DNA from: Bacteroidales bacterium
GTDB lineage: Bacteria > Bacteroidota > Bacteroidia > Bacteroidales > Marinilabiliaceae
Length of the DNA: 64,000 nucleotides
Direction of reading: 5' to 3'
Assembly (NCBI GenBank): GCA_024401355.1
Contig: JAKSLF010000003.1
Coordinates: 62,001-126,000, forward strand
Below the pieces are notes generated by a model that saw only the letters and a program-made list of their open reading frames with translations, had not been told where the DNA came from and did no database searches. Positions 1-9,213 of this stretch are shown here, piece after piece; the stretch's first letter is position 1, and each line of letters begins with the position of its first letter. Both the position numbers and the translations under genes were made by a program.

Positions 1-1070
1 GAATACCGCATCTTTACGAACTCGAGCGCATCATCAACAAGATGCTTCCCGATGTCAAGACGATTGTGGCACATGGCCAAATGGATGGCGGACAGCTCGA
101 AAGCATTATGCTTGACTTTATGAGTGGCGACTATGATGTACTCATTGCAACTACAATTATCGAGAGTGGACTCGACATACCTAATGCCAATACTATAATC
201 GTCAACAATGCACATCAGTTTGGCCTCAGCGAGCTTCATCAGCTACGTGGTCGTGTAGGACGAAGCAATACCAAAGCATTCTGCTATCTGTTTGCACCTC
301 CGATGAGCGTACTCACGCCCGAGGCACGTCGTCGACTCAAGATTATAGAGGAATATTCTGACCTTGGTAGTGGATTCTCCATAGCAATGCAGGACCTCGA
401 CATACGTGGTACAGGTGATGTTCTTGGAGCAGAACAGAGCGGCTTTATCAGCGATATTGGTTACGAGACTTACCAGAAGATTCTTGCTGAAGCTCTTGTC
501 GAGCTCAAGCAGAATGAATATAAGAAACTCTTTGAAGACGAACAGATAGAAAAGCCTGAAGATGGTTTCGTCTTTGTCAGTGATACAGCTATCGAAACCG
601 ACGAAGAGATTGTCTTCCCTGAGTCGTATATAAGCAGTATTTCTGAACGCATGAAACTATATAAGGAACTCGACAGCATTCAGGATGAGGCACAGATTGA
701 TGTCTTCAGGTCTCAACTTGAAGACCGCTTCGGTAAGTTGCCGACTCCTAGTGAAGAACTCCTTAATGTGGTTAAGCTCAGGCTTATGGCGCAGCGTCTT
801 GGTATTGAGCGTGTTGTGTTCAAAAATAAGACAGCCAATTTTTATTTTGTCTCTGATGCTGAATCGGCATTTTATAAATCTCCTGTATTTACTGGCATTA
901 TCGGCTGGTACCAGAGTAACTCGCGCAAAGCGAAGCTCTCTGAGGGCAATGGCAAGTTGAAAATGTCGCCTGTAGGCGTCGATTCTTTGAGTGGGCTGCT
1001 CAGTATTATGGCTGAGATTGAGATTGCTTCGTCGGCTGTTGTTGGGCAGTTTTTGACTGAAAAATGCTAA
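1..1070 (+). CDS. mfd: Transcription-repair coupling factor Mfd, C-terminal part (5' end outside window)
   Basis: The reading frame is open from base 3 and ends at TAA 1068-1070, so only the last ~355 residues of a protein usually over 1,100 residues long are present. Mfd is the SF2 translocase that pushes stalled RNA polymerase off damaged DNA and recruits UvrA. Visible here are the end of the second RecA-like domain, with ATTIIESGLDIPNANT (motif V) and QLRGRVGRSNTKAFCYL (motif VI), the linker with DLDIRGTGDVLGAEQSGFI shared with RecG, and the C-terminal TRCF domain. The start lies upstream. Confidence is high because motif VI plus the DIRGTGDVLG linker separates Mfd from RecG when followed by the TRCF domain. 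Confidence 0.95.
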   Translation, partial: IPHLYELERIINKMLPDVKTIVAHGQMDGGQLESIMLDFMSGDYDVLIATTIIESGLDIPNANTIIVNNAHQFGLSELHQLRGRVGRSNTKAFCYLFAPPMSVLTPEARRRLKIIEEYSDLGSGFSIAMQDLDIRGTGDVLGAEQSGFISDIGYETYQKILAEALVELKQNEYKKLFEDEQIEKPEDGFVFVSDTAIETDEEIVFPESYISSISERMKLYKELDSIQDEAQIDVFRSQLEDRFGKLPTPSEELLNVVKLRLMAQRLGIERVVFKNKTANFYFVSDAESAFYKSPVFTGIIGWYQSNSRKAKLSEGNGKLKMSPVGVDSLSGLLSIMAEIEIASSAVVGQFLTEKC

Positions 1071-1098
1071 TGAAATAGAAAAAGACGGGTAAAAATGC

Positions 1099-1126
1099 TT
1101 GATTACAATTTTTATTCTTATCTTTG
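1099..1126 (+). promoter_or_regulatory. Bacteroidetes-type promoter for the SiaC-like pair
   Basis: A -7 box TATCTTTG lies at 1119-1126, with a TTG at 1099-1101 (spacer 17). This matches the Bacteroidetes sigma-ABfr consensus (TTTG / TAnnTTTG). The first SiaC-like start codon is 30 bases downstream. Confidence 0.6.
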
Positions 1127-1155
1127 TGAAAGTGAAATTTTAACTTGCAAGCAAA

Positions 1156-1518
1156 ATGAATACACTAATTCCAGGCTCTGACAGAACACCGACCATTTCA
1201 ATGCAGGACGGGGTTTTCTCAATAACAGGCCGTTCATATATGGAGAACTCTGTTGAGTTTTATGCTCCAGTCAAGAAATTGGTTGAGGAGCATGAGGGTG
1301 CTTTGCACGTAGAAATCGGTTTGGATTTCTTCAACACAAGTAGCTCTAAGTGTCTGATGGACCTTCTTTTTATTGTCGACAAGAAAGTGATGGCTGGCAA
1401 CGAATGCTCAATCAAGTGGTCTTACAAGACCGATGATGAGGACATGCGTGATGCTGCGGAGGAGTTCCGCGAGCTTCTTAAGCATGTTAATGTTGAGCTT
1501 GAAGAAATTGACGATTAA
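1156..1518 (+). CDS. SiaC-like regulatory protein (DUF1987), first copy
   Basis: A 120-residue protein of the DUF1987/SiaC family. In Pseudomonas aeruginosa SiaC is a small phospho-switch protein that binds the diguanylate cyclase SiaD and is phosphorylated by SiaB and dephosphorylated by SiaA. Family hallmarks seen here are the early GRSYMENSVEFY segment (residues 25-36), the core FFNTSSSK (58-65) whose Thr61 lies where the phosphorylated threonine is expected, and the late acidic DDEDM block. It is followed 10 bases later by a second copy of the same family. No SiaA-, SiaB- or GGDEF-type gene is in the window, so the partner is unknown. Family assignment is firm; the signalling role is inferred. 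Confidence 0.85.
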   Translation: MNTLIPGSDRTPTISMQDGVFSITGRSYMENSVEFYAPVKKLVEEHEGALHVEIGLDFFNTSSSKCLMDLLFIVDKKVMAGNECSIKWSYKTDDEDMRDAAEEFRELLKHVNVELEEIDD

Positions 1519-1528
1519 TAGAGGTGCT

Positions 1529-1891
1529 ATGGTTGTTATAGCTGAGGAAAGCGAAAAGAGCCCGTTGATAACACTCGACGGTGATGTGCTTAGTATTTCG
1601 GGTCGTTCCTATATGAATGACGCCGTTGACTACTATCGCCGTATTCTTAACATCATTACTGATATACAGACTGTTAGCTTGCAGGTTGTTGTAGCTATGG
1701 AGTATTTTAATACCAGTAGCTCCAAGTGCTTGCTCGAATTGTTCAAGCTCGTCCGTAAAAAGGCTGAGGCTGGACAAAAGGCAAGTATCGTTTGGAAATA
1801 TTCTTCTAAGAGTCCGGAGATGCAAGAAACAGGTGAGGATTATCGCGACCTTCTTGGTGGCATTCCTTTCGATATCGTCCAGGAAGACTAA
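1529..1891 (+). CDS. SiaC-like regulatory protein (DUF1987), second copy
   Basis: A 120-residue paralogue of the gene just upstream. The ATG at 1529 is preferred over an in-frame upstream ATG at 1433 because it gives the family length and begins the alignable region. It keeps the GRSYMNDAVDYY block (residues 26-37) and YFNTSSSK (59-66), but its N-terminus and its acidic C-terminus differ from copy one: the DDEDM block becomes KSPEMQ. The two genes are 10 bases apart and probably co-transcribed, consistent with a tandem duplication followed by divergence. The partner kinase or phosphatase is not visible. The downstream lptF-like gene starts 20 bases later and may belong to the same transcript. 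Confidence 0.82.
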   Translation: MVVIAEESEKSPLITLDGDVLSISGRSYMNDAVDYYRRILNIITDIQTVSLQVVVAMEYFNTSSSKCLLELFKLVRKKAEAGQKASIVWKYSSKSPEMQETGEDYRDLLGGIPFDIVQED

Positions 1892-1911
1892 GTGATTTTT
1901 TTTCTGGGCGG

Positions 1912-3414
1912 ATGAAGAAACTTCATAAGTTCATATTGAAGAGTTATGCCGGACCTCTGGCAATGACATTTTTTATCTCGGTCTTCATTCTTGTGATGCA
2001 GGGCCTTTGGCGTTATGCTGATGATATTGTCGGCAAGGGTCTCGATTTTAGTGTCATGCTGGAGCTATTGTTCTATGTGGCTTTGCAGGTGGTGCCTATG
2101 GCATTGCCTTTAGCTATTTTATTGGCGGCCCTCATGACATTCGGTAATCTCGGAGAGAATTATGAACTTACTGCCATAAAGGCTTCTGGAGTATCACTCT
2201 TCCGTATTATGAAGCCGCTCGTCTATCTTACGCTGTTTGTCTCTGTTGTTGCATTCTGGTTTTCCAATAATGTACTGCCGGTGGCCAACTTGAAGTTCTA
2301 CACATTGCTCTATAGTGTCAGACAGGCTCGTCCCGAGTTGGAGATAAAAGAGAAAGTTTATTATGACGGAGTAGATGGCTTCAGAATCAAGGTGGATCAC
2401 AAGAACCCCAAGACGGGTATGATGTATGACCTCATCATTCACGACCATCGTGACAAAGTTAACCGCAATGTTAATGTGACGATGGCTGATTCTGGCAAGA
2501 TGGACATCAATGACCGCATGGGAGTGATTCAGTTGACGCTCTATGATGGCGTGACCTATGATGAGAAGGTTGCGTTGGGCAATGCTCGTATGACGGAAAA
2601 GTCGCGACAGATGTACCGCCATGATGAGTTTACAGAGCAGGTGGTTCAGGTCAAAGTCGATGGTCTCGACTTCTCTCGTGTCGATGAGTCGGTCTTCAAG
2701 ACTAGCGACCGTATGAAGAACCTTGCTCAGCTCAAGCATGATACCGACTCTCTTCTGTGTGTTCGTGACTCTATAACGATCAACATGTCTCAGCAGTCGA
2801 AGACACAGCAGATGCGTAAGACTCGTCATCAGTATACTAGCGACTCTCTCTACTCTGCTGTTATTGATACGTCGAAGATGATCAGCGTTGATAGTGTGTT
2901 CCTTGCGTTTACTGACAAGCAGGTGAGTGATGTTCTCGAAGAAGCTTTACGACAGGCTCGTGTCAACAAGCAATATGTTGATGAGAGACTAGCGACCTAT
3001 ATAGAGGAACAGGGCAAGATAAACCGTCACGAGATGGAGAAGCATCGAAAGTTTGCTATGCCAGTGGCGTGCCTTCTTTTCTTCTTTATTGGAGCTCCGC
3101 TTGGTGCCATAATCCGTAAGGGAGGACTTGGAATGCCAGTGGTCATTTCGGTATTCTTCTTCATATTCTACTATGTCACCGATACTTTCGGAGCCAAGTG
3201 TGCCCGTGAAGGATATTGGCCTATATGGTGTGGCATGTGGCTCTCGACGGTTGTACTGGCAATAATTGGTTCCTTTTTGACCTATAAGTCGGCTACCGAT
3301 TCGGCTCTGTTCAAGTCGGAGGCATACCAGAAGGTTGCTGACAAGTTGAAGCACAGATTGATGAAGATGGGACACAAGCAGGACGAGTCGGAGGAGAATA
3401 ATGTGCAACAATAG
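1912..3414 (+). CDS. LptF/LptG (YjgP/YjgQ) family lipopolysaccharide-export permease
   Basis: A 500-residue inner-membrane permease. LptF and LptG form the membrane part of the LptB2FG transporter that extracts lipopolysaccharide for transport to the outer membrane. The layout is typical: hydrophobic segments in roughly the first 130 residues, a long soluble periplasmic jelly-roll-like part (about 140-385), and three closely spaced membrane segments after the HRKFAMPVACLLFFFIGAPLGAIIRKGG motif near the C-terminus, which is characteristic of the family. It is longer than the ~360-residue proteobacterial proteins, with the extra length in the periplasmic part. LptF and LptG cannot be told apart by eye. 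A 33-base gap separates it from ribBA. Confidence 0.88.
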   Translation: MKKLHKFILKSYAGPLAMTFFISVFILVMQGLWRYADDIVGKGLDFSVMLELLFYVALQVVPMALPLAILLAALMTFGNLGENYELTAIKASGVSLFRIMKPLVYLTLFVSVVAFWFSNNVLPVANLKFYTLLYSVRQARPELEIKEKVYYDGVDGFRIKVDHKNPKTGMMYDLIIHDHRDKVNRNVNVTMADSGKMDINDRMGVIQLTLYDGVTYDEKVALGNARMTEKSRQMYRHDEFTEQVVQVKVDGLDFSRVDESVFKTSDRMKNLAQLKHDTDSLLCVRDSITINMSQQSKTQQMRKTRHQYTSDSLYSAVIDTSKMISVDSVFLAFTDKQVSDVLEEALRQARVNKQYVDERLATYIEEQGKINRHEMEKHRKFAMPVACLLFFFIGAPLGAIIRKGGLGMPVVISVFFFIFYYVTDTFGAKCAREGYWPIWCGMWLSTVVLAIIGSFLTYKSATDSALFKSEAYQKVADKLKHRLMKMGHKQDESEENNVQQ

Positions 3415-3447
3415 AAATATAGAAAACAAAAGAAAACAACATATAAG

Positions 3448-4656
3448 ATGTCTGATAAAAAACTAGATACAGTAGAGGATGCGCTTAAGGCATTTGGCCG
3501 TGGTGAGTTTGTCATTGTTGTCGACGATGAAGATCGCGAAAACGAAGGCGATTTCATCATTGCTGCAGAGAAGATTACACCAGAAAAGGTTAACTTCATG
3601 CTCAAAAATGGTCGTGGCGTTCTCTGTGCTCCTATAACTATTGATCGTTGCCACGAGTTGGAACTCGATCACATGGTCGAAAATAACACTTCAATTCTTG
3701 GCACTCCATTTACTATTACTGTAGACAAGATAGACGGCTGTACGACAGGTGTCTCTGCACATGATCGTGCTGAGACTATCCGTGCCCTTGCTGATCCAGC
3801 TTCAAAGCCATCAACTTTTGGACGTCCTGGACATATCAATCCTCTTTTCGCTCAATCGAAGGGAGTTCTACGCCGTGCAGGACATACTGAGGCTGCTGTC
3901 GATCTTGCACGTCTTTCGGGACTTTATCCTGCGGCAGCTCTTATCGAGATTATGAATGAGGATGGCACTATGGCTCGTCTTCCACAACTTCTCGAAATAG
4001 CAGAGCAATATGGCATCAAGATAATAACTATAAAGGATCTCATAGCTTATCGTCTTCGTGAAGAATCTATCATCGAGCGTGGTGTTGAGGTTCATTTGCC
4101 TACTGAATATGGCGACTTCCGTCTCATCCCATTCCGTCAGAAGTCGAATGGCAAGGAGCATATCGCATTGATAAAAGGTACATGGAAAAGTGACGAACCA
4201 GTTTTGGTCCGTGTCCACTCTTCTTGCATGACTGGTGACATCTTCGGCTCTAAGCGTTGCGAATGTGGCGAACAGCTGCATCGTGCAATGCAAGCTATAG
4301 AAAAAGAGGGTAGAGGTGTCGTTGTCTATCTTAATCAGGAAGGTCGCGGCATTGGACTCATGGCCAAGATTGAAGCCTACAAGTTGCAGGAAGAAGGACT
4401 CGACACCGTCGATGCCAACATCCATCTCGGCTACGACGCTGATGAACGTGACTATGGTGTCGGTGCTTCTATACTCAACGAACTTGGTGTCCATAAGATG
4501 CGTCTCATGACAAATAATCCGGTCAAGCGTGTCGGACTCGAGGGTTTCGGACTTGAAATTGTTGAGAATGTGCCTATCGAGGTGACACCTAATTTATATA
4601 ACAAGAGATATATGGAAACGAAACGTGACCGTATGGGACATACGCTTCATTTCTAA
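3448..4656 (+). CDS. ribBA: Bifunctional 3,4-dihydroxy-2-butanone-4-phosphate synthase / GTP cyclohydrolase II (RibBA)
   Basis: A 402-residue cytosolic riboflavin-biosynthesis enzyme. The N-terminal half (about 1-205) is DHBP synthase, which makes the four-carbon unit from ribulose 5-phosphate; its acidic loop [11 protein letters not shown] lies at residues 26-36 and [13 protein letters not shown] follows later. The C-terminal half (about 210-400) is GTP cyclohydrolase II, with zinc cysteines in [17 protein letters not shown] and the GTP-binding stretch [13 protein letters not shown]. Both active sites look intact, so it should feed both branches of the pathway. No FMN riboswitch is visible in the 33-base gap upstream. 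Confidence 0.97.
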   Translation: MSDKKLDTVEDALKAFGRGEFVIVVDDEDRENEGDFIIAAEKITPEKVNFMLKNGRGVLCAPITIDRCHELELDHMVENNTSILGTPFTITVDKIDGCTTGVSAHDRAETIRALADPASKPSTFGRPGHINPLFAQSKGVLRRAGHTEAAVDLARLSGLYPAAALIEIMNEDGTMARLPQLLEIAEQYGIKIITIKDLIAYRLREESIIERGVEVHLPTEYGDFRLIPFRQKSNGKEHIALIKGTWKSDEPVLVRVHSSCMTGDIFGSKRCECGEQLHRAMQAIEKEGRGVVVYLNQEGRGIGLMAKIEAYKLQEEGLDTVDANIHLGYDADERDYGVGASILNELGVHKMRLMTNNPVKRVGLEGFGLEIVENVPIEVTPNLYNKRYMETKRDRMGHTLHF

Positions 4657-4668
4657 ATTATAATAAAG

Positions 4669-5400
4669 ATGACTTCCGACATTGTCATAATACCCACCTA
4701 TAATGAGAAGGAGAATATCACCGCAATTATCAATGCAGTGTTTTCGCTTACTCATGATTTCGATATCCTGATTATCGATGACGGGTCGCCAGATGGTACA
4801 GCACAGATTGTCAAGGACCTTATGGTCAAGTATAACGACTGCTTGTTCCTCATCGAACGCGAGGGTAAACTTGGACTTGGTACTGCGTACATTACAGGTT
4901 TCAAGTGGGCTCTCGAGCATGGATACGACTACATCTATGAGATGGATGCCGATTTTTCACATCCGCCTACAGACCTTGTTGAATTGCGCGAAGCATGTAC
5001 CGACCGTGGTGCCGATTTGGCTATCGGTTCGCGATACATATCTGGTGTCAATGTGGTTAACTGGCCAATCGGACGTGTCCTGATGTCTTACTTCGCGTCG
5101 GTCTACGTGCGTTTAGTGACCGGTATGAAGATTATGGACACAACTGCTGGCTTTAAGTGTTACACACGTAAAGTTCTTGAGACTATCGGACTTGACAACA
5201 TTAGTCTTAAAGGCTACGGATTTCAGATTGAAATGAAATTTACTACATGGAAATACGGTTTCAATATCATAGAGGTTCCTATCATATTTACCGACCGTCG
5301 TCAAGGTACTTCCAAAATGAGTGGAGGTATCTTCAACGAGGCTGTTTGGGGTGTGATCGCTATGAAGATTAGAAGCTGGTTCCGCAGCTATAAGAGATAA
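4669..5400 (+). CDS. Polyprenol monophosphomannose synthase (GT2 family, DPM1-like)
   Basis: A 243-residue family 2 glycosyltransferase. It should transfer mannose (or a related sugar) from a GDP-sugar to polyprenyl phosphate, giving a lipid-linked donor for extracytoplasmic glycosylation. Seen: the start VIIPTYNEKENI, IIDDGSPDG (residues ~36-44), the metal-binding MDADFSHPP (~94-102) in the DPM1 form of the DxD motif, and RRQGTSKMSGG near the end. There is no C-terminal membrane domain, so it is the single-domain form. It starts 12 bases after ribBA and is followed by dihydroorotase. The sugar specificity is inferred from family resemblance only. Confidence 0.88.
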   Translation: MTSDIVIIPTYNEKENITAIINAVFSLTHDFDILIIDDGSPDGTAQIVKDLMVKYNDCLFLIEREGKLGLGTAYITGFKWALEHGYDYIYEMDADFSHPPTDLVELREACTDRGADLAIGSRYISGVNVVNWPIGRVLMSYFASVYVRLVTGMKIMDTTAGFKCYTRKVLETIGLDNISLKGYGFQIEMKFTTWKYGFNIIEVPIIFTDRRQGTSKMSGGIFNEAVWGVIAMKIRSWFRSYKR

Positions 5401-5444
5401 GGGGCGCTTGTTTTGCCGATACTTGTCCTCGACAAATAACAAAT

Positions 5445-6785
5445 ATGTTTATGAAAAGACTGATTAGCAACATAGAGATAATAAATGAAGGCCAACGTTT
5501 TGTTGGCTCGGTTGTTATCAACAACGATTTGATTGAGGCCATTGTACCAGGTGTTTCCCACGATATCGATGCAGATGAGGTTGTCGATGGCCGTGGCAAG
5601 ATTTTGATACCTGGCGCTATTGACGACCAAGTACATTTCCGTGAACCAGGTTTGACGCAGAAAGCTGACATTGCTTCCGAGTCCAGAGCCGCTGTAGCAG
5701 GTGGTGTCACTTCCTTTATGGAGATGCCAAATACTAAGCCACAGACAACAACCATCGAGGCTCTTAATGATAAATATGCTCGTGGCGCCGCCAGTTCTCT
5801 GGCCAATTATTCTTTCTACATTGGTGCTACAAATGACAATCTTGACGTCATCAAGTCTGTCGACTACACCAATGTGTGTGGCATTAAGCTCTTTATGGGT
5901 TCCTCTACTGGCAATATGCTTGTTGATAACGAGGAAACTCTTTCTGAATTGTTCAAGGCTGCACCTGCTATAATTACTGCTCATTGCGAAGATGAGTCTA
6001 CAATAAAGGCTAATCTCGCATCTTATAAAGAGAAGTATGGAGACAATGTGCCATGGAATTGTCATGGCGAAATACGTTCGGCAGAGGCTTGCTACAAGTC
6101 GTCGGCCAAGGCTGCTGCTCTTGCACGCAAGTTTGGTGCCCGTCTGCATATCCTACATCTCTCTACTGCCGACGAAATTGCCCTTCTTGATAAAGGACCT
6201 CATTCAGAACGTAAGGTAACTGGTGAGGTGTGTGTCCACCATCTTTGGTTTTCTGATGCTGACTATGAGGAGAAGAAGCAGTGGATAAAGTGGAATCCTT
6301 CCATAAAGTCTGCGTCTCATCGCGATGCTCTCCGCAAGGCTGTGCTCGAGGGCGACATTGAGGTCGTCGCAACCGATCATGCACCACATACAGTAGAAGA
6401 AAAAACAGGAGGTAACTACTTTACTACTCCTTCCGGTGCTCCTTTCGTGCAGCATTCTTTAGTCACAATGCTCGAAATGGCCGACAGAGGATTGTGGGAC
6501 TATCAGAAAGTAGTCGACATGATGTGTCATAAGCCAGCCGAACTTTTCAATGTTGCTCAGCGTGGATTTATACGTGTAGGATATAAGGCTGACCTTGTCA
6601 TTATTGAAAAGGCTAAATGGACTGTCAACAAGTCCAATATATTATATAAGTGCGGATGGTCGCCTGTCGAAGGTACTACTTTCGCCAATCGTGTCTACCA
6701 GACTTATGTCAATGGCAATCTTGTCTACGACAATGGTAGTTTCGATATGTCTGTGCGTGGCGAACGCTTGAAGTTCAACAGATAA
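5445..6785 (+). CDS. pyrC: Dihydroorotase (PyrC, amidohydrolase superfamily)
   Basis: A 446-residue amidohydrolase. Dihydroorotase closes carbamoyl-aspartate to dihydroorotate in pyrimidine synthesis. The metal-site segments are visible: DDQVHFREPG (residues 60-69), GIKLFMGSSTGNML with the candidate bridging lysine, ITAHCEDE, LHILHLST, and VATDHAPHT with the catalytic aspartate. The first ligand motif is normally HxH but here reads Gln62-Val-His64, a noteworthy substitution. ATG codons at 5445 and 5451 are both possible; the first was kept. The stop overlaps the next start by one base (TAATG), suggesting translational coupling to the downstream lipoprotein. Confidence 0.9.
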   Translation: MFMKRLISNIEIINEGQRFVGSVVINNDLIEAIVPGVSHDIDADEVVDGRGKILIPGAIDDQVHFREPGLTQKADIASESRAAVAGGVTSFMEMPNTKPQTTTIEALNDKYARGAASSLANYSFYIGATNDNLDVIKSVDYTNVCGIKLFMGSSTGNMLVDNEETLSELFKAAPAIITAHCEDESTIKANLASYKEKYGDNVPWNCHGEIRSAEACYKSSAKAAALARKFGARLHILHLSTADEIALLDKGPHSERKVTGEVCVHHLWFSDADYEEKKQWIKWNPSIKSASHRDALRKAVLEGDIEVVATDHAPHTVEEKTGGNYFTTPSGAPFVQHSLVTMLEMADRGLWDYQKVVDMMCHKPAELFNVAQRGFIRVGYKADLVIIEKAKWTVNKSNILYKCGWSPVEGTTFANRVYQTYVNGNLVYDNGSFDMSVRGERLKFNR

Positions 6786-7312
6786 TGAAGATGATGATGA
6801 GAGCTCTTTTCAGTACAGTTACAGCACTTTTAGCACTTTGCTGCATTCTCGTTGCAATGTTGTCTTCGTGTGAGTCGCGTCAGGAATCGGCATCGTCTCC
6901 TATCCCAGTATCTGGTGGAGTCGAAGTGGCCGACACTATAACATACAACGTGTACATTCGTCCTTCCAATCCACAGGACGACTTCGAAGTGCAGTGTATC
7001 TCGCGACTGGATGATCAGAAGCTCATTGATATGATTTTTACGTCGATATATTCTAATGGCATCAAAGCTTACGACTATTTCGACCATCGTGAATATACCC
7101 TTGATGAAATCAAGAGCCGTGAAGTGGAGAACCCAGGTTATTCCCGCGACAATATTTCGCTCATTCAGTTTACCGAACGCTGGATCTACAACGATTCCGT
7201 TCCGTCGTTCACTAAACAGGTACTAAAAATTCACGTTGCCTATGGCGTACGTGACGAAAACGATATAGTTGTTGCCAATCGTCCGGGATTGGTTATTGAT
7301 ATGAAGAATTGA
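6785..7312 (+). CDS. Conserved lipoprotein of unknown function
   Basis: A 175-residue protein starting with a hydrophobic signal and a lipobox ending SSC, so it should be a lipidated envelope protein. The mature part has aromatic-rich segments (around KAYDYFDHREYTL and IQFTERWIYN) that vaguely recall GldN-type proteins, but the resemblance is too weak to name it. Its start overlaps the dihydroorotase stop by one base, and a secreted nucleotidase follows within 25 bases, so it sits in one transcription unit with them. Function unknown. Confidence 0.6.
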   Translation: MKMMMRALFSTVTALLALCCILVAMLSSCESRQESASSPIPVSGGVEVADTITYNVYIRPSNPQDDFEVQCISRLDDQKLIDMIFTSIYSNGIKAYDYFDHREYTLDEIKSREVENPGYSRDNISLIQFTERWIYNDSVPSFTKQVLKIHVAYGVRDENDIVVANRPGLVIDMKN

Positions 7313-7332
7313 TAGGTTTTTATTTTTTTGAT

Positions 7333-9027
7333 ATGAAATTTTTAGTTCGTCTTTTATTTGTTTTTCTCCTGGCTGTAACCTCGGTTTCGGCTCAGACCAT
7401 TAGTGTTTTATACACTACAGATGTTCACGGTGCAATTTTTCCATACAACTTCACCGAGAATAGTCCTGTTCCATTCAGCATGTCTCAGGCGTATAGCTAT
7501 ATAAAGTCAGTACGTGATACGTCAAGAAATGTAATTCTTCTCGATGGTGGCGACTTCCTTCAGGGTACGCCTGCTACCTATTATTATAACTACGTAGACA
7601 ATCATTCGTCACATATCATCTCCAAGCTCTATAATTTCATGAAAGCCGATGCAGTTGTTGTCGGCAATCACGATATCGAAGCCGGACATCAGGTGTATGA
7701 CAAAGTTCACTCTGAACTTGAAATGCCTTGGCTCGCTGCCAATATCATCAATAAAAAGACTGGTGAACCATATTTTACTCCATATACGGTCATCGAACGC
7801 TCTGGCAAAAGAATTGCCATTATCGGTCTTACTACTCCTTATATCCCACATTGGCTTCCTGAATACCTCTGGCAGGACATGCAGTTTGAGGATATGATTG
7901 AAAGTGCCGCCAAATGGATTAATATTGTTCGCGAGAAGGAACATCCTGATGCAGTAATAGGTCTTTTCCACTCAGGTTACGACTATACTTATGGCAATCA
8001 GACGGCCGATACTCCAATGAATGAAAATGCTTCCGTGCTTGTTGCACAACGTGTCGACGGATTCAACGCTATTCTGCTCGGTCACGACCATAAACTCTAT
8101 AATCGAGTCGTCAATAGTCCTGACGGATCAGAAGTTACCATACTCGATGCCGGAACAGCAGCACGCAACCTTGGCTCGCTTGCTATCACCTTCGATGCCA
8201 AAGGTAAACCGCATTGTCAGGCCAAGATCATCGCCCTCTCAAACACCGATGAGTCAAAAGAGTTTAACGATTTCTTCCGTGCACACTATTATGCCATCAA
8301 GGCTTACACTCAGAAAGTAGTTGGTACAGTAGTCAAGAATATAGATTCCAAGGAATCGCTCTTCGGCAATTCTGTATTTGTCGACATGGTTCACAAGTCA
8401 ATGCTCCGGCATACTGGTGCAGATATCAGTTTTTCCGCTCCATTGCTCATGGGTGTCGAAATTCCTGTTGGCGAACTGACAGTCGGTCGTATGTTCAATA
8501 TCTACAAATTCGAGAATATGCTCAATGTCATCAGCCTTACTGGCAAGGAAGTCAAGGACTATCTCGAGTACAGCTACGACCTGTGGATTACCAATCCGTC
8601 AACGGAAGGTCACTTGATTAAGGTCAACAACCGAGGTCGACTCATCAATAAGTTCTATAATTTCGATAGTGCTGCAGGCATCGTCTACAATGTCAATCCG
8701 TTCAAGGATAAAGGCAGTCGTGTCGAAATTGTCTCCATGACCGATGGTACACCTTTCGACGTCAACAAGACTTATAAGGTGGCGCTCAACAGCTATCGTT
8801 TCAATGGCGGTGGCGGACACCTCGAACATGGTGTTGGACTCTCTAAACAGCAGATTGAAGAACGACGTGTCGAGGAAGTACGACGTGACCTTCGTGGCAT
8901 TCTTCTCGATGACATTATCGAGAAGGGTAGTGTTGGAGACGAACAGATGGACAACTGGAAGTTCGTTCCACAGGCCGATGTAGAGTCTTTCATAAAGGCC
9001 GATATGGAACAACTGAATATTAGATAG
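7333..9027 (+). CDS. Secreted 5'-nucleotidase / 2',3'-cyclic phosphodiesterase family metallophosphatase
   Basis: A 564-residue protein of the UshA/YfkN type. The ATG at 7333 was chosen over an upstream TTG because it places a clean signal peptide (about residues 1-21, ending VSAQ) at the N-terminus. The metallophosphoesterase domain shows YTTDVHG, DGGDFLQG, GNHDIE and LGHDH, the usual two-metal ligands. The second half is the 5'-nucleotidase C-terminal domain with NSYRFNGGGGHLE. It should remove phosphate from nucleotides or related esters in the periplasm. It follows pyrimidine-synthesis and lipoprotein genes on the same strand. Exact substrate unknown. Confidence 0.9.
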   Translation: MKFLVRLLFVFLLAVTSVSAQTISVLYTTDVHGAIFPYNFTENSPVPFSMSQAYSYIKSVRDTSRNVILLDGGDFLQGTPATYYYNYVDNHSSHIISKLYNFMKADAVVVGNHDIEAGHQVYDKVHSELEMPWLAANIINKKTGEPYFTPYTVIERSGKRIAIIGLTTPYIPHWLPEYLWQDMQFEDMIESAAKWINIVREKEHPDAVIGLFHSGYDYTYGNQTADTPMNENASVLVAQRVDGFNAILLGHDHKLYNRVVNSPDGSEVTILDAGTAARNLGSLAITFDAKGKPHCQAKIIALSNTDESKEFNDFFRAHYYAIKAYTQKVVGTVVKNIDSKESLFGNSVFVDMVHKSMLRHTGADISFSAPLLMGVEIPVGELTVGRMFNIYKFENMLNVISLTGKEVKDYLEYSYDLWITNPSTEGHLIKVNNRGRLINKFYNFDSAAGIVYNVNPFKDKGSRVEIVSMTDGTPFDVNKTYKVALNSYRFNGGGGHLEHGVGLSKQQIEERRVEEVRRDLRGILLDDIIEKGSVGDEQMDNWKFVPQADVESFIKADMEQLNIR

Positions 9028-9213
9028 TTCAGATTGTAAGTATTTCGACTTTTTTGCTTACATTTGGCTTTCGTAAGGATACCGTAACTTGTAGCTACCT
9101 TTACCATAAGGATACCGTAGGGATAGAAGCAAGTTGGGTTTTTACTGAATGTAATTAAAATAAAGGTATTGATTAAAAACAGAAAGTTATACATATTAAT
9201 ATATTCTGAGATT
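9028..9213. repeat. Intergenic stretch with a 13-base direct repeat
   Basis: The word TAAGGATACCGTA occurs at 9074-9086 and again at 9107-9119, 33 bases apart. Similar words (TAAGGTACCGTTA and its complement) occur in two other gene-free stretches of this window, at 20.8 kb and 48.46 kb. No promoter box of the TAnnTTTG type was seen. Confidence 0.6.
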
